A stretch of DNA of 64,000 bases from contig NZ_CP077097.1 in NCBI RefSeq assembly GCF_014269225.2, forward strand, positions 4,909,001 through 4,973,000. Reading direction: 5' to 3'. A model generated the notes under the pieces. It was given only the letters and a program-made list of their open reading frames with translations, was not told the origin of the DNA and made no database searches. The stretch is from Pseudomonas anuradhapurensis. Lineage in GTDB: Bacteria; Pseudomonadota; Gammaproteobacteria; Pseudomonadales; Pseudomonadaceae. Each line of letters opens with the position of its first letter. Within the stretch, counting starts at the first letter, position 1. Below, one piece after another: positions 1 through 10,058 of the stretch. Position numbers and translations under genes: made by a program.

Positions 1-17
1 CAAGGGCTCTGCGATAA

Positions 18-50
18 ACCTGTGGGAGCGGGCATGCCCGCGAAGCAGGC
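18..50. repeat. Single REP-type palindrome
   Basis: The sequence reads CCTGTGGGAGCGGGCATGCC followed by CGCGAAG, the core of the REP palindrome common in Pseudomonas putida genomes. It lies just downstream of the phaF stop codon. The core can fold (GGGC/GCCC around AT). It may protect or help end the phaIF transcript. A partner may lie left of the window. Confidence 0.7.
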
Positions 51-59
51 GACGCGGTA

Positions 60-833
60 TCAGATCAGGGGACCGGTGCCCGCTGGTGCCGACGGCGTGC
101 TGCTGACCGGGGCAGCGGCAGGTGCCGGAGCTGCGGTCGCGGCCGGGGCGGCGCTGGCCGCTGGGGCTGCTGGCTTGGCGGCTGCCGGTTTGGCCGGGGC
201 TTTTTTCACCGCAGGCTTCTTCACCGCAGGCTTCTTCGCCGCAGCAGGCTTGGCCGCTGCCGGTTTGGCGGCTGGCTTGGCCGCAGCAACCTTGGCCGCA
301 GGCTTGGCTGCCGGTTTGGCCGCTGCGGTTTTTGCCGCAGGCTTGGCTGCCGCTTTGGCCAGTGGCTTGGCCGCCGCCTTGCTCGCAGCCGGTTTGGCAG
401 CAGCGGTGCGCGACGAAATCGGCGTAACCGAAGCACCGGTCAGCTTCTCGATCTGCTTGGTCAGGCTGTCCACCTGCTGGTGCAGGGCCTTGATCTCGTT
501 GCGGCTCGGCACACCCAGGCGCGAAATGGCGCTGTTCAGGCGCTTGTCGAAAGCCTCTTCGAGTTCGCTCCATTTGCCCAATGCACGGTCCTTCACGCCA
601 GACACCCGCGAAGTGGTCGAAGACTTGGCAGTCTCGGCAACATCTTCAGCGGTTTTCTTCGCCTGCTTCTCGGCCTTCTCGCCATCCTTCACCAGCGAGT
701 CGAACAGCTTCGGGCCGTCCTGGTCGATCTTCGAATAGATACCCAGCCCCGCCAGCCAGATCTTGCGGGAGTATTTCTCGATCCCGCCGACCCAGGAGCT
801 GCCTTCTTTTTCGGTGTTCTTCTTGCCAGCCAT
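60..833 (-). CDS. phaF: PHA granule-associated protein PhaF (phasin with histone-like tail)
   Basis: The 257-residue product coats intracellular polyhydroxyalkanoate granules and, as known for P. putida PhaF, also binds DNA to distribute granules at division. Residues 1-110 are the phasin domain, with the signature KIWLAGLGIYSK near residues 24-35 that is shared with the neighbouring PhaI. Residues 112-133 form a short amphipathic coiled coil with leucine spacing. From about residue 142 the protein becomes an Ala/Lys/Pro-rich tail of AAKPAAK-like repeats resembling histone H1. The start is the ATG at 833, preceded by GGAGAG; an in-frame upstream extension is possible but has no phasin similarity. 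It follows phaI by 10 bp, so the two form an operon. In P. putida this operon faces phaC1ZC2D, which would lie left of the window. Confidence 0.96.
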   Translation of the reverse strand: MAGKKNTEKEGSSWVGGIEKYSRKIWLAGLGIYSKIDQDGPKLFDSLVKDGEKAEKQAKKTAEDVAETAKSSTTSRVSGVKDRALGKWSELEEAFDKRLNSAISRLGVPSRNEIKALHQQVDSLTKQIEKLTGASVTPISSRTAAAKPAASKAAAKPLAKAAAKPAAKTAAAKPAAKPAAKVAAAKPAAKPAAAKPAAAKKPAVKKPAVKKAPAKPAAAKPAAPAASAAPAATAAPAPAAAPVSSTPSAPAGTGPLI

Positions 834-843
834 CCTGCTCTCC

Positions 844-1263
844 TTATGGTTTGTGCGCGACGCGCTCGAGCAGCTCATGCAGCTGTTCAAGCTTGATGGA
901 CAACGCCTCAACGTCATGTTTAGACGGAATGCCCAGGCGATTCAAGGCGCGCCCTACCCGTGCGTCGAAAGCTTTTTCGATTTTGTCGAGTTGAATTTCG
1001 ACCCGCCCTGGGACACGGCTAACGGCCTGGGTCGCTTCATCGATCTGGTTGTTGGCCGCGTCCAGTTGTTTGTCGATACGCTTCTTGCCACGTTTCTCGA
1101 CACCTTCACCGGCCTTGACCAGCTCGTTGAAATAGTCGGAGCCTTCCTGGCCCACGCGTGCATAGGCGCCGATACCCGCCAGCCAGATCTTGCGCGCGTA
1201 GCCACGCACTTCGCCCAGCGTACCCGGGGCGTCGTCCTTTTTCTTCACAGTCACTTTGGCCAT
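844..1263 (-). CDS. phaI: PHA granule-associated phasin PhaI
   Basis: This 139-residue phasin covers the surface of medium-chain-length PHA granules. It aligns along its length with the N-terminal half of PhaF: YARKIWLAGIGAYARVGQEG near residues 22-41, and the end motif RLGIPSKHDVEAL. It has no alanine/lysine tail, so it is the non-DNA-binding partner. The ATG at 1263 has a GAGGT Shine-Dalgarno; an upstream in-frame extension is not phasin-like. It is the first gene of phaI-phaF. The promoter must lie in the 87 bp between this start and the MITE-like element at 1351-1505. Confidence 0.95.
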   Translation of the reverse strand: MAKVTVKKKDDAPGTLGEVRGYARKIWLAGIGAYARVGQEGSDYFNELVKAGEGVEKRGKKRIDKQLDAANNQIDEATQAVSRVPGRVEIQLDKIEKAFDARVGRALNRLGIPSKHDVEALSIKLEQLHELLERVAHKP

Positions 1264-1350
1264 GCTCTGTACCTCATGCTCATGAGTGGGGGGGGAACCG
1301 CCCATGGAGGTTGGGCTTGAGCACAAGATAGAGAGGGAAATTAGAATCTT

Positions 1351-1505
1351 CACCCTAGGTTCTGGGTGAAAAGTCTTGAGACGAAGGTCAGGCAAGGCGA
1401 AAACAGCCGAGGAAGCGGAGTTTACGGGTTGTAAATGAGCATTCCGAGGCTGTTTTCAACGCAGCACCACCGAGTATCAAGGCTTTTCACACAGAGCCTA
1501 AGGTG
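1351..1505. mobile_element. MITE-like element with ~30 bp terminal inverted repeats
   Basis: The ends are imperfect inverted repeats beginning CACC: 1351-1380 and the complement of about 1476-1505 agree at roughly 25 of 30 positions and share GTGAAAAG. The interior holds a second inverted pair, AAAACAGCC near 1400 and GGCTGTTTT near 1447. No coding capacity is present. Size, nested palindromes and terminal repeats fit a miniature element of the kind repeated in P. putida genomes. No clear target duplication is visible. It separates the phaI promoter region from the small PHA gene at 1527-1802. Confidence 0.6.
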
Positions 1506-1526
1506 ACTGCAGGGCTCGGCAAACGA

Positions 1527-1802
1527 TCAGGCCAGGGCCTTGTCCAGTGCCCGCTCGATCTCGCCCTTGATCGTGCCGCTCATCATCGACAGCATCATGC
1601 CGAGCTTCAGCTCTACGCGGATGCTGTCTTCGCCGATATGCACGCTGCCGTTGGCACCACTGCGCGCCACATCGACCCGGTCGCCGTTCCAGGTCGCCTT
1701 GAGGTCGTATTCCCGGACCAGCCTGTCTACCAGCGCTTCGGCCTTGGCACGGGCGGCATCGCGGCCGAGGGAGTGTTTGCGTTCGACGCTGATCTGAGTC
1801 AT
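1527..1802 (-). CDS. Small PHA-system family protein (PHA_gran_rgn type)
   Basis: The 91-residue protein starts MTQISVERKHSLGRDAARAK and matches the polyhydroxyalkanoic acid system family by its N-terminal RKHSLG...A..A..L motif and its EL.LG.ML..M...I..EI...LD end. Its exact role is not established. Family members sit beside PHA genes, as here. The ATG at 1802 has AGGA about nine bases upstream. It is transcribed divergently from ubiE across a 124 bp gap and points towards phaI, from which the MITE-like element separates it. Confidence 0.8.
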   Translation of the reverse strand: MTQISVERKHSLGRDAARAKAEALVDRLVREYDLKATWNGDRVDVARSGANGSVHIGEDSIRVELKLGMMLSMMSGTIKGEIERALDKALA

Positions 1803-1926
1803 GCAGGTGTTCCTGAGGATGAAGACATAATGGGCATTATGCCCGCCCCTGCCCACTGGCACACCCCGCCAAGACAAATCCGCCCGTTCGCCCTAGAATG
1901 GCGGTAATTTTTTCCGGTGAAGCGAT

Positions 1927-2697
1927 ATGAACGACCAGCGCAAAGGCGACCAAGCCGAACCCACCACCCATTTCGGTTACCAGGACGTCCCTGAAAGCCA
2001 GAAGGCGAAGAAAGTCGCCGAAGTGTTTCACTCGGTGGCGGCCAAGTACGACCTGATGAACGACGTGCTTTCCGGCGGCATGCACCGCCTGTGGAAGCGC
2101 TTCACCATCGAGCTGTCTGGCGTACGCGCCGGCAACCGCGTGCTGGACATCGCCGGCGGTACCGGTGACCTGGCGGCCAAGTTCTCGCGGCTGGTCGGCC
2201 CGACCGGGCAGGTGGTGCTGGCCGATATCAACGAATCGATGCTCAAGGTTGGCCGTGACCGCCTGCTCGACCGTGGCGTGGCCGGCAACATCGAGTTCGT
2301 CCAGGCCGATGCCGAGAAGCTGCCGTTCCCGGACAACCATTTCGACTGCGTGACCATCGCCTTCGGCCTGCGCAACGTCACCCACAAGGACGAAGCGATC
2401 CGCTCGATGCTGCGTGTACTCAAGCCGGGCGGCCGCCTGCTGGTGCTGGAGTTCTCCAAACCGACCAACAAGCTGATGTCCAAGGCCTACGACGCCTACT
2501 CGTTCGCCTTCATGCCCCTGGCCGGCAAGCTGATCACCAACGATGCGGACAGCTACCGCTACCTCGCCGAGTCGATCCGCATGCACCCCGACCAGGAAAC
2601 CCTCAAGGCCATGATGGTCGAGGCCGGTTTCGACCGCGTCACTTATCACAACATGACCAGCGGCATCGTCGCCGTGCACCGGGGAATCAAGCCCTGA
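1927..2697 (+). CDS. ubiE: Ubiquinone/menaquinone biosynthesis C-methyltransferase UbiE
   Basis: UbiE (256 residues) methylates the C-2 ring position of the benzoquinol intermediate of ubiquinone with S-adenosylmethionine. The SAM-binding motif [13 protein letters not shown] is at residues 72-83. The family signature [18 protein letters not shown] is at 41-58, and the second signature ([20 protein letters not shown]) lies in the middle of the protein. Length and both signatures are typical. The stop codon overlaps the ubiJ start by one base (TGATG), so the genes are translationally coupled. It opens the ubiE-ubiJ-ubiB block. Confidence 0.98.
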   Translation: MNDQRKGDQAEPTTHFGYQDVPESQKAKKVAEVFHSVAAKYDLMNDVLSGGMHRLWKRFTIELSGVRAGNRVLDIAGGTGDLAAKFSRLVGPTGQVVLADINESMLKVGRDRLLDRGVAGNIEFVQADAEKLPFPDNHFDCVTIAFGLRNVTHKDEAIRSMLRVLKPGGRLLVLEFSKPTNKLMSKAYDAYSFAFMPLAGKLITNDADSYRYLAESIRMHPDQETLKAMMVEAGFDRVTYHNMTSGIVAVHRGIKP

Positions 2698-3320
2698 TGC
2701 TGCTGGCCGGGCTGCTCGCCAGCGTCGAACATGGCCTGAACCGCATCCTGCGCATGGACAGCACGGCCCTGCCGCGGCTGGCCGCGCTGGAAGGCAAGGT
2801 CATCGAGATCGACTGCCGCCAACCGGCCCTGCAGGTATTCATCCTGCCCGATGAAGAAGGCCTGATGCTGGCTGCCCACTGGGAGGGCGCTGTCGATTGC
2901 AGCCTGCGCGCCCCGGCCGGCAGCCTGGCGCACCTGGCCCTGGCCAAGGACAAGACTGCCGTGCTGCACAGCCCGCAAGTCGAACTGCATGGCGACAGTG
3001 CCGTGCTGCTCGACCTGTTCGGGGTGCTGCAGGACCTGGAACTGGACTGGGAACACGAACTGCAGCGCTGGCTCGGCCCGGTCGCCACGGCCATGCTCGC
3101 AGGCCACGTCCGCCTGCGTGCACGCTGGACCCGTCAGGGCTTCGCGCGCTTCAGCCAGAACCTCTCCGAATACCTGGCCGAAGAATCCCGCACCCTGGTC
3201 GGCAAGCGCGAAGCCGAAGCCGCCTTCAGCGAACTCGATGCCCTCAAGCTTGATACAGAACGCCTCGAGGCGCGCATCAAGCGCCTCTCCCAATCCCTTG
3301 ATACCAGCGATAACGCATGA
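2697..3320 (+). CDS. ubiJ: Ubiquinone biosynthesis accessory factor UbiJ (SCP2 domain)
   Basis: This 207-residue protein corresponds to UbiJ, the SCP2-domain lipid-binding factor that, with UbiK, holds the soluble Ubi complex around hydrophobic ubiquinone intermediates. The SCP2 domain covers about residues 10-115 (alternating strands and a hydrophobic pocket). The C-terminus from about 165 is charged and helical, predicted coiled coil, and could bind UbiK. Position between ubiE and ubiB is the conserved proteobacterial arrangement. It overlaps ubiE by one base and ubiB by four (ATGA). Confidence 0.93.
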   Translation: MLLAGLLASVEHGLNRILRMDSTALPRLAALEGKVIEIDCRQPALQVFILPDEEGLMLAAHWEGAVDCSLRAPAGSLAHLALAKDKTAVLHSPQVELHGDSAVLLDLFGVLQDLELDWEHELQRWLGPVATAMLAGHVRLRARWTRQGFARFSQNLSEYLAEESRTLVGKREAEAAFSELDALKLDTERLEARIKRLSQSLDTSDNA

Positions 3321-4936
3321 AGCTGCTCGCCGTCCGCCGTCTTTTCCGCATCCAGCGCGTAGTCATCCGGTACCGGCTGGATGACCTGCTGTTCGACTAC
3401 CCGCTGCCATGGTGGCTGATGAGCCTGCGCCTGCTGATGCCATGGCGCTGGCTGCCCCGCAAGCCGTCCGAGCTCAACCGTGGCGCACGCCTGCGCCTGG
3501 CCCTGCAGGACCTGGGGCCGATCTTCATCAAGTTCGGCCAGTTGCTGTCCACCCGCCGCGACCTGCTGCCAACCGACATCGCCGACGAGCTGATGTTGCT
3601 GCAAGACCGCGTACCGCCATTCGACCCGCAACAGGCCGTGGCGCTGATCGAGGAACAGCTCGGCGCCAAGGTGGGTGAGGTATTCAGCCGCTTCGACGTG
3701 GAGCCACTGGCTTCCGCTTCGGTGGCCCAGGTTCATGCAGCCCGCCTGAAAAGCGGCGAGGAGGTCGTGGTCAAGGTGGTCCGGCCGGGCCTCAAGCCGG
3801 TAATCGCCGCCGATATTGCCTGGCTGTTCCTGATCGCCAAAGGCGCCGAGCGTGCTTCTGCCGACGCCCGCCGCCTGCACCCGGTGGAAATCGTCAGTGA
3901 CTACGAAAAGACCATCTACGACGAACTCGACCTGCTGCGCGAAGCAGCCAACGCCAGCCAGCTGCGGCGCAATTTCGAAGGCTCCGAGCTGATGTACGTG
4001 CCGCAGGTGTACTGGGACTGGTGCCGGCCGAAGGTGCTGGTGATGGAGCGCATCTACGGCGTCCCGGTAACCGACATGGCCACCCTCGCCGACCAGCGCA
4101 CCGACATGAAAATGCTCGCCGAGCGCGGCGTGGAAGTATTCTTCACCCAGGTGTTCCGCGACAGCTTCTTCCACGCCGACATGCACCCCGGCAACATCTT
4201 CGTCAGCACGGTCCGGCCCTGGAGCCCGCAATACATCGCTATCGACTGCGGCATCGTCGGCAGCCTGACGGACGAGGACCAGGACTACCTGGCGCGCAAC
4301 CTGATCGCCTTCTTCAAGCGCGACTACCGTCGCGTGGCGCAGCTGCACATCGACTCTGGCTGGGTACCGGCACATACCAAGGTCAACGAATTCGAGGCCG
4401 CCATCCGCACCGTGTGCGAGCCGATCTTCGAAAAACCGTTAAAGGATATTTCCTTCGGCCAGGTGCTGATGCGCCTGTTCCAGACCGCCCGGCGCTTCAA
4501 CATGGAAGTGCAGCCGCAACTGGTGCTGCTGCAGAAGACCCTGCTCAACATCGAGGGCCTGGGCCGCCAGTTGTACCCCGACCTGGACTTGTGGAGTACC
4601 GCCAAGCCGTTCCTCGAACGCTGGATGCGCGACCGCATGAGCCCGAAAGCCGTGCTTGGCAACATCCACAGCCAGGTCGAACAGCTGCCGCACCTGGCCG
4701 ACATGGCCCGCGACGTGCTCGAACGCCTGTCGCAACCGCACCTGCACGATCCGCAACTGCCGGAACGTCGCCGCCAGGGCGACCGCTGGCCGCTGCGCCT
4801 GCTCGGTGCCGGCCTGCTGGGGGGCGGCGCGGTGCTGGCCGCCGGCGCCGCCGAGGCTGCCAGCCTGGCCGCCCCAAGCGCCTGGCCGGCCTGGTTGATG
4901 CTGGCCGCTGGCCTTTACCTGATCGTGCGCCAATAG
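3317..4936 (+). CDS. ubiB: Ubiquinone biosynthesis regulatory protein kinase-like UbiB
   Basis: UbiB (539 residues) is an atypical kinase-like ATPase needed for ubiquinone synthesis at the membrane. The family KxGQ motif ([15 protein letters not shown]) is at residues 71-85, and the alanine-rich nucleotide loop [11 protein letters not shown] that replaces the usual glycine-rich loop is at 132-142, followed by VVKVVRPG. The catalytic segment [10 protein letters not shown] and the metal-binding IDCGIVG follow. Two C-terminal hydrophobic segments (about 493-512 and 519-537) should anchor it in the inner membrane. It overlaps ubiJ by 4 bp. Confidence 0.97.
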   Translation: MKLLAVRRLFRIQRVVIRYRLDDLLFDYPLPWWLMSLRLLMPWRWLPRKPSELNRGARLRLALQDLGPIFIKFGQLLSTRRDLLPTDIADELMLLQDRVPPFDPQQAVALIEEQLGAKVGEVFSRFDVEPLASASVAQVHAARLKSGEEVVVKVVRPGLKPVIAADIAWLFLIAKGAERASADARRLHPVEIVSDYEKTIYDELDLLREAANASQLRRNFEGSELMYVPQVYWDWCRPKVLVMERIYGVPVTDMATLADQRTDMKMLAERGVEVFFTQVFRDSFFHADMHPGNIFVSTVRPWSPQYIAIDCGIVGSLTDEDQDYLARNLIAFFKRDYRRVAQLHIDSGWVPAHTKVNEFEAAIRTVCEPIFEKPLKDISFGQVLMRLFQTARRFNMEVQPQLVLLQKTLLNIEGLGRQLYPDLDLWSTAKPFLERWMRDRMSPKAVLGNIHSQVEQLPHLADMARDVLERLSQPHLHDPQLPERRRQGDRWPLRLLGAGLLGGGAVLAAGAAEAASLAAPSAWPAWLMLAAGLYLIVRQ

Positions 4937-4970
4937 CCAGCCGCGCGCATGGCTGGCACACTAGCGCAAA

Positions 4971-4993
4971 GGGCCCGGCACAGGAGCGGGCCC
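4971..4993. other. Short stem-loop between ubiB and hisI
   Basis: GGGCCCG and CGGGCCC pair around a 9-base loop in the 72 bp gap. A weaker hairpin (GCCAG/CTGGC) precedes it. There is no T-tract, so this is more likely an mRNA processing or stability element than a strong terminator. Confidence 0.4.
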
Positions 4994-5008
4994 GCCTTGG
5001 AGTCGACG

Positions 5009-5401
5009 ATGAAAGACTGGCTGGACGAGATCAAGTGGAACAGCGAAGGCCTGGTACCGGCGATCGCCCAGGACCACAAGACCGGACGCGTGCTGATGAT
5101 GGCCTGGATGAACCGCGAATCGCTGGCCCTGACCGCCGCCGAACAACGCGCCATCTACTGGTCGCGTTCGCGTGGCAAGCTGTGGCGCAAGGGCGAGGAG
5201 TCCGGGCATGTGCAGAAGCTGCATGAAATGCGCCTGGACTGCGATGCCGACGTGATCATCCTGATGGTCGAGCAACTGGGCCATATCGCCTGCCATACCG
5301 GCCGTGAAAGCTGCTTCTACCGTGTTTTCGAAGACGGCCAGTGGAAAACCGTCGACCCGGTCCTGAAGGACCCGGATGCCATCTACAGCGCAGGACACTG
5401 A
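5009..5401 (+). CDS. hisI: Phosphoribosyl-AMP cyclohydrolase HisI
   Basis: HisI (130 residues) hydrolyses phosphoribosyl-AMP in the third step of histidine biosynthesis. Visible family features are the [22 protein letters not shown] segment, the [16 protein letters not shown] substrate loop, the metal-binding [13 protein letters not shown] DCDAD, and the zinc cysteines of [11 protein letters not shown]. It is the stand-alone form, with HisE encoded separately one base downstream. The ATG at 5009 gives the usual length; an upstream in-frame extension has no family similarity. Confidence 0.97.
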   Translation: MKDWLDEIKWNSEGLVPAIAQDHKTGRVLMMAWMNRESLALTAAEQRAIYWSRSRGKLWRKGEESGHVQKLHEMRLDCDADVIILMVEQLGHIACHTGRESCFYRVFEDGQWKTVDPVLKDPDAIYSAGH

Positions 5402-5402
5402 C

Positions 5403-5738
5403 ATGAGCGACACCCTCAATCGCCTGGCCGAAGTGCTTGAAGAACGCAAGCAGGCGGCACCCGACAGCTCCTACGTGGCCAGCCTGTACCACAAGGGCCT
5501 GAACAAGATTCTCGAGAAGCTCGGCGAAGAATCGGTGGAGACGATCATCGCCGCCAAGGACGCCGCGCTCAGCAAGGATTACAGCGATGTCATCTACGAA
5601 ACCGCCGACCTGTGGTTTCATAGCCTGGTGATGCTCAGCGCACTGGGCCAGCACCCGCAAGCCGTGCTGGATGAACTAGAACGCCGTTTCGGGCTGTCCG
5701 GGCACGATGAGAAGGCCGCACGAACGCCTACTGCCTGA
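5403..5738 (+). CDS. hisE: Phosphoribosyl-ATP pyrophosphatase HisE
   Basis: HisE (111 residues) converts phosphoribosyl-ATP to phosphoribosyl-AMP, the step before HisI. It has the all-alpha MazG-like signature with the metal-binding [16 protein letters not shown] and the later [18 protein letters not shown] helix. It starts one base after the hisI stop codon, so the two consecutive enzymes are co-translated. A paired REP element follows before tatA. Confidence 0.97.
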   Translation: MSDTLNRLAEVLEERKQAAPDSSYVASLYHKGLNKILEKLGEESVETIIAAKDAALSKDYSDVIYETADLWFHSLVMLSALGQHPQAVLDELERRFGLSGHDEKAARTPTA

Positions 5739-5742
5739 CGGG

Positions 5743-5850
5743 CGCCTGTGGGAGCGGGCGTGCCCGCGAAGAGTCCGACGCGGTGCATGGCACCGGCTAC
5801 GCCGGTGCTCGCGGCGGTTCGACGCCTCGACATGTCCGCTCCCACAGGGA
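5743..5850. repeat. REP pair between hisE and tatA
   Basis: CCTGTGGGAGCGGGCGTGCC near 5745 faces its inverted partner CCGCTCCCACAGGGA ending at 5850, with a smaller stem (GCACCGGC/GCCGGTGC) between them. It is a typical inverted pair of P. putida REP units and should partly separate the ubi-his transcript from tatABC. Confidence 0.75.
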
Positions 5851-5900
5851 GCGTGTTGCCGGATCGATTTGCTGTACACACATTTTTCAGGAGTACGAAA

Positions 5901-6173
5901 ATGGGTATCTTTGACTGGAAACACTGGATCGTCCTGCTGGTCGTCGTGGTCCTGGTGTTCGGCACCAAGAAGCTGAAGAACTTCGGCAGCGACCTGGGCG
6001 AGTCGATCAAGGGCTTCCGCAAGGCCATGAGCGAAGAAGAGAACAAGCCGGCCGAGCACACCCCGCCGCCTGCCCAGCCCGTTCCGCCAATGCAGAACAC
6101 CGCCCAGCAGAACCAGGGCCACACTATCGAAGGCCAGGCCCAGCCGGTCCAAGAGCCACAGCGGAAAGACTGA
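5901..6173 (+). CDS. tatA: Twin-arginine translocase subunit TatA
   Basis: TatA (90 residues) forms the size-adaptable pore of the Tat system, which exports folded proteins. The N-terminus [20 protein letters not shown] is the single membrane helix, followed by the [24 protein letters not shown] hinge and amphipathic helix. The rest is a polar Pro/Gln-rich tail. The ATG at 5901 is chosen because the membrane helix must begin at once and AGGAG lies about eight bases upstream. It precedes tatB by 3 bp. Confidence 0.97.
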   Translation: MGIFDWKHWIVLLVVVVLVFGTKKLKNFGSDLGESIKGFRKAMSEEENKPAEHTPPPAQPVPPMQNTAQQNQGHTIEGQAQPVQEPQRKD

Positions 6174-6176
6174 CCC

Positions 6177-6554
6177 ATGTTCGGCATCAGTTTCAGCGAG
6201 CTGCTGCTCGTCGGCCTGGTCGCCCTGCTGGTGCTCGGCCCCGAGCGCCTGCCCGGTGCCGCGCGCACGGCAGGCCTGTGGATCGGGCGGCTCAAGCGCA
6301 GCTTCAATAGCATTAAGATGGAAGTGGAGCGTGAAATCGGCGCTGACGAGATCCGTCGCCAGCTGCACAACGAACACATCCTGCAGATGGAAGAGGAAGC
6401 CAAGCGCATCCTCAACCCGATGACACCACCCGCGCAGCCGCCCGTTACCACTGCAACCGTGCAGCCCCCTGCGGGGCTCGAGCCCCTGCCGGTCGACACA
6501 GCTGCCGCCCCGGCCACCCCTGCCGAACCGCCCCAACCGCCGCGAGCCCCATGA
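6177..6554 (+). CDS. tatB: Sec-independent translocase subunit TatB
   Basis: TatB (125 residues) works with TatC in the receptor complex that recognises twin-arginine signal peptides. The family N-terminus [26 protein letters not shown] holds the membrane helix and the glutamate-proline hinge, followed by an amphipathic helix ([25 protein letters not shown]) and a Pro-rich tail. Its stop overlaps the tatC start by 4 bp (ATGA). Confidence 0.97.
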   Translation: MFGISFSELLLVGLVALLVLGPERLPGAARTAGLWIGRLKRSFNSIKMEVEREIGADEIRRQLHNEHILQMEEEAKRILNPMTPPAQPPVTTATVQPPAGLEPLPVDTAAAPATPAEPPQPPRAP

Positions 6555-7336
6555 GCGAGAACCCGGAACACGACCAGCCGATGCCGCTGGTATCGCACCT
6601 GACCGAACTGCGCACACGCCTGTTGCGCTGCGTTGCCGTCATTTTCCTGATCTTTGCCGGGCTGTTCTCCTTCGCCCAGCAGATCTACACCCTGGTTTCG
6701 GCACCGCTGCGCGAACATTTGCCGGCCAATGCAACGATGATCGCCACCGACGTGGCCTCGCCGTTCCTGACGCCGTTCAAACTGACCATGATCGTCTCAC
6801 TGTTCCTGGCGATCCCGTTCATCCTCCAGCAGATCTGGGGCTTCATCGCGCCCGGGCTGTACCGTCATGAAAAGCGCATCGCCATCCCGCTGCTGGTGTC
6901 GAGCATCCTGTTGTTCTACGCCGGCATGGCCTTCGCCTATTTCCTGGTGTTCCCGCTGATCTTCGGCTTTTTCGCCAGCGCCACGCCGGAAGGCGTGTCG
7001 ATGATGACCGACATCGCCAGCTACCTGGACTTCGTGATGACGCTGTTCTTCGCCTTCGGCGTGGCCTTCGAGATCCCGGTGGCGGTGGTACTGCTGGTGT
7101 GGATCGGCGTAGTCGACGTGAAGTACCTGAAGAAGATCCGCCCCTACGTGATCATCGGCTGTTTCGTGGTCGGCATGGTCCTCACCCCGCCGGACATCTT
7201 CTCCCAGACCCTGCTGGCGGTGCCCATGTGGCTGTTGTTCGAGATCGGTGTGCTATGCGGCAGCCTGATCCGCAAGCGCAGCGAAGCCAATGCTGCCAAC
7301 GACCATAACGACCAGCCACCAGCGACCCAACCGTGA
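6551..7336 (+). CDS. tatC: Twin-arginine translocase subunit TatC
   Basis: TatC (261 residues) is the six-helix membrane receptor for twin-arginine signal peptides. The cytoplasmic N-terminus with [16 protein letters not shown], including the conserved HL.ELR signature, is present. The conserved loop F.....FI.PGLY..E appears as [15 protein letters not shown], and six hydrophobic segments follow the expected spacing. It overlaps tatB by 4 bp and rsmE by 4 bp. Confidence 0.98.
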   Translation: MSENPEHDQPMPLVSHLTELRTRLLRCVAVIFLIFAGLFSFAQQIYTLVSAPLREHLPANATMIATDVASPFLTPFKLTMIVSLFLAIPFILQQIWGFIAPGLYRHEKRIAIPLLVSSILLFYAGMAFAYFLVFPLIFGFFASATPEGVSMMTDIASYLDFVMTLFFAFGVAFEIPVAVVLLVWIGVVDVKYLKKIRPYVIIGCFVVGMVLTPPDIFSQTLLAVPMWLLFEIGVLCGSLIRKRSEANAANDHNDQPPATQP

Positions 7337-8040
7337 ACCTGCTGCTCCTTGAAGAGGCCGACTTCGTCGCGGCCGACCGCGTCGTTCTTGCCGACCGGCG
7401 CTTCACCCACATGCAGGAGATCCACCGCGTGGCGGTGGGTGACAACCTGCGCGTGGGCCGTATCAACGGCCTGATGGGCAAGGCCACGGTGGTGCGCCTG
7501 GAAACCCACGAGGCCGAACTGGAAGTCGTCTTCGACCAGCAGCCACCGGCCAAACTGCCGTTGACCCTGGTGCTCGCCGTTCCCCGCCCGAAAATGCTGC
7601 GTCGGCTGTTCCAGACCGTAGCCACCCTGGGCGTACCGCGGCTGATCCTGGTGAACAGTTACAAGGTCGAGAAAAGCTTCTGGCAAACGCCCTTCCTGCA
7701 CCCCGACAGCATCCGCGAAAACCTCATCCTCGGCCTGGAACAAGCGCGCGACACCGTGCTGCCGGAGGTGATCATCGAAAAGCGTTTCAAACCGTTCGTC
7801 GAGGACCGCCTGCCGTCCATCGCCGCAGGCACCTTGGGCCTGGTCGGCCACCCTGGCCCCTACCCTGCCTGCCCGCGTGCCGTGGAGCAAGCGGTGACCT
7901 TGGCCATCGGCCCGGAGGGCGGCTGGATCCCCTACGAAGTGGAGCTGTTGGGCACGGCCGGCCTGGCGCCGGTGCAACTGGGTGAGCGCATCCTGCGGGT
8001 AGAGACCGCAGTGACAGCGCTGCTCGCGCGAATTTTCTGA
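7333..8040 (+). CDS. rsmE: 16S rRNA (uracil-1498-N3)-methyltransferase RsmE
   Basis: RsmE (235 residues) methylates U1498 of 16S rRNA in the decoding region. It has an N-terminal PUA-like domain (about residues 1-70) and a C-terminal SPOUT domain with the knotted SAM site, visible as [17 protein letters not shown] and [11 protein letters not shown]. The start codon is GTG, overlapping the tatC stop (GTGA). It ends the forward block that began with ubiE. Confidence 0.95.
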   Translation: MNLLLLEEADFVAADRVVLADRRFTHMQEIHRVAVGDNLRVGRINGLMGKATVVRLETHEAELEVVFDQQPPAKLPLTLVLAVPRPKMLRRLFQTVATLGVPRLILVNSYKVEKSFWQTPFLHPDSIRENLILGLEQARDTVLPEVIIEKRFKPFVEDRLPSIAAGTLGLVGHPGPYPACPRAVEQAVTLAIGPEGGWIPYEVELLGTAGLAPVQLGERILRVETAVTALLARIF

Positions 8041-8062
8041 CGCAAAAGTCAACTTTTACCCA

Positions 8063-8089
8063 TAAAGTTTCCCTCCCGCGCGCCGATGG
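8063..8089 (+). promoter_or_regulatory. FliA (sigma-28) promoter of the chemoreceptor gene
   Basis: TAAAGTTT at 8063-8070, an 11-base spacer and GCCGATGG at 8082-8089 match the sigma-28 consensus TAAAGTTT-N11-GCCGATAA at all but two positions. It lies 53 bp before the chemoreceptor ATG. This implies co-expression with flagellar genes. Confidence 0.85.
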
Positions 8090-8141
8090 CCTTGGCAACA
8101 ACAACAGATATTGTGCTGCCAAGCCGGCCAGGGAGTTTCAC

Positions 8142-10058
8142 ATGTATCAATGGATCGCCCAATCGTTGGGCAACGTGAGCGTCAGTCGCAAACTGGGGCT
8201 GGGGTTCGGCCTCGTGCTGCTATTGACCCTGGCCATTACCCTGACTGGCTGGTACGGCATGGACAGCATCGTCAACCGTGGCGACAAGCTGGGTAACATC
8301 TCGCTCATCCAGCAATATACCCAGGAACTGCGCATCGCCCGCCAGCAATACCAACGCCAGCGTGACGACGCCTCGGTGGCAGAGCTGGAAAAAGCCCTGG
8401 GCAATCTCGACCGCCAGGTGCAACTGATGCTCACCCAGATCGAGCAATCTGCCGACCGCCAGCGGCTGGAGCAACAGCGTGAGGCCGTGCGCGGCTACCA
8501 GCAGGCGTTCAGCGAGCTGAAGCAGGCCGGCCAGCGCCGCGAGGCCAGCCGCGGTGTGCTTGGCGACACCGCCGACAAGGCCACGGAACTGGTCGGCAAA
8601 GTGCAACGGGCGCTGCAACAGGGCGGCGATATCAGCCAGTACCAGCATGCAGTGGAAGTGAGCGCATTGCTGCAGCAGGCGCGCTTCCAGGTGCGCGGCT
8701 ACACCTACAGCGGCAACGCCGACTTCCAGCAAACGGCATTGAAAGCGATTGACCAGGCCCTGGCCGAGCTGCGTGCGCTGCCGGCCAAGGTACCTGCAGA
8801 ACATGCCGCCAGCCTCGACGATGCCGCCACCGCCATGGCCGGCTACCGCGACGCGCTTACCCAGTTTGGCGATGCCCAGGCCGCCACTGAGCATGCTCTG
8901 CAGAGCATGGTTGAGCACGGCACGGTGCTGCTGCAGACCAGCCAGGCGATGACCGCTTCGCAAACCGAGGTACGCGATGCCGGCGCCGCCCAGGCCAAGC
9001 GCCTGCTGGCATTGGCCACTGCGCTGGCCTTGGCCCTGGGCCTGTTGGCGGCCTGGAGCATTTCCCGGCAGATCATCATCCCACTGCGCCAGACCCTGCA
9101 GGCCGCTGAACGTGTGGCCAATGGCGACCTGACCCAGCAGCAGCAGGTACAACGCCGCGACGAACTCGGCCAGTTGCAAGCCAGCATGCAGCGCATGACC
9201 CAGGGCCTGCGCGAACTGATCAGCGGTATCGGCGATGGTGTCACGCAGATCGCCAGCGCCGCCGAGGAGCTGTCGGCGGTGACCGAACAGACCAGCGCCG
9301 GGGTCAACAACCAGAAGGTCGAAACCGATCAGGTGGCGACCGCGATGAACCAGATGACCGCCACCGTGCACGAAGTGGCACGCAATGCCGAGCAGGCCTC
9401 GGAAGCCGCGTTGATGGCCGACCAGCAGGCCCGCGAAGGTGACCGCGTGGTGGGCGAAGCGGTGGCGCAGATCGAGCGCCTGGCGGGTGAAGTGGTCAAT
9501 TCCAGCGAAGCGATGAACCAGCTCAAGGCCGAGAGCGACAAGATCGGCAGCGTGCTCGATGTCATCAAGTCGGTGGCCCAGCAAACCAACCTGCTGGCCC
9601 TCAACGCGGCGATCGAGGCCGCCCGTGCCGGCGAGGCCGGGCGTGGCTTTGCCGTGGTTGCCGATGAGGTACGCAGCCTGGCCCAGCGAACGCAGCAATC
9701 CACCGAGGAAATCGAAGAGCTGATCGCCGGCCTGCAAAGTGGCACCCAGCGCGTGGCCAGCGTGATGGACAGCAGCCGCCAGTTGACCGACAGCAGCGTC
9801 GAACTGACCCGCCGCGCCGGCACCTCGCTGGAAACCATCACCCGCACCGTGTCGTCGATCCAGGCGATGAACCAGCAGATCGCCACGGCGGCGGAAGAAC
9901 AGACGGCCGTAGCCGAGGAGATCAACCGCAGCGTGATGAATGTACGGGACATTTCCGACCAGACCTCGGCGGCGAGTGAAGAGACGGCCAGCTCGAGCGT
10001 GGAGCTGGCGCGCCTGGGTACCCACCTGCAGGGCTTGGTGGGGCGGTTCAGGCTCTGA
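8142..10058 (+). CDS. mcpQ: Methyl-accepting chemotaxis protein, HBM sensor (McpQ-like)
   Basis: This 638-residue transmembrane chemoreceptor has TM1 at about residues 16-38, a periplasmic all-helical domain of about 250 residues, TM2 at about 287-308, a HAMP linker, and the cytoplasmic hairpin with the conserved tip [20 protein letters not shown]. The periplasmic domain length fits the helical bimodular (HBM) class. From memory, the KT2440 gene at this position, after rsmE, is PP_5020 McpQ, a citrate receptor. The ligand is inferred from position, not seen in the sequence. No CheR-binding pentapeptide is present at the C-terminus. A strong FliA promoter precedes it. Confidence 0.9.
   Translation: MYQWIAQSLGNVSVSRKLGLGFGLVLLLTLAITLTGWYGMDSIVNRGDKLGNISLIQQYTQELRIARQQYQRQRDDASVAELEKALGNLDRQVQLMLTQIEQSADRQRLEQQREAVRGYQQAFSELKQAGQRREASRGVLGDTADKATELVGKVQRALQQGGDISQYQHAVEVSALLQQARFQVRGYTYSGNADFQQTALKAIDQALAELRALPAKVPAEHAASLDDAATAMAGYRDALTQFGDAQAATEHALQSMVEHGTVLLQTSQAMTASQTEVRDAGAAQAKRLLALATALALALGLLAAWSISRQIIIPLRQTLQAAERVANGDLTQQQQVQRRDELGQLQASMQRMTQGLRELISGIGDGVTQIASAAEELSAVTEQTSAGVNNQKVETDQVATAMNQMTATVHEVARNAEQASEAALMADQQAREGDRVVGEAVAQIERLAGEVVNSSEAMNQLKAESDKIGSVLDVIKSVAQQTNLLALNAAIEAARAGEAGRGFAVVADEVRSLAQRTQQSTEEIEELIAGLQSGTQRVASVMDSSRQLTDSSVELTRRAGTSLETITRTVSSIQAMNQQIATAAEEQTAVAEEINRSVMNVRDISDQTSAASEETASSSVELARLGTHLQGLVGRFRL

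Noticed and set aside
142-430. Ala/Lys/Pro repeats at the phaF end as a DNA repeat array
   Set aside because: The codons vary between repeats and the protein is the known histone-like tail of PhaF, so the periodicity is at the protein level.
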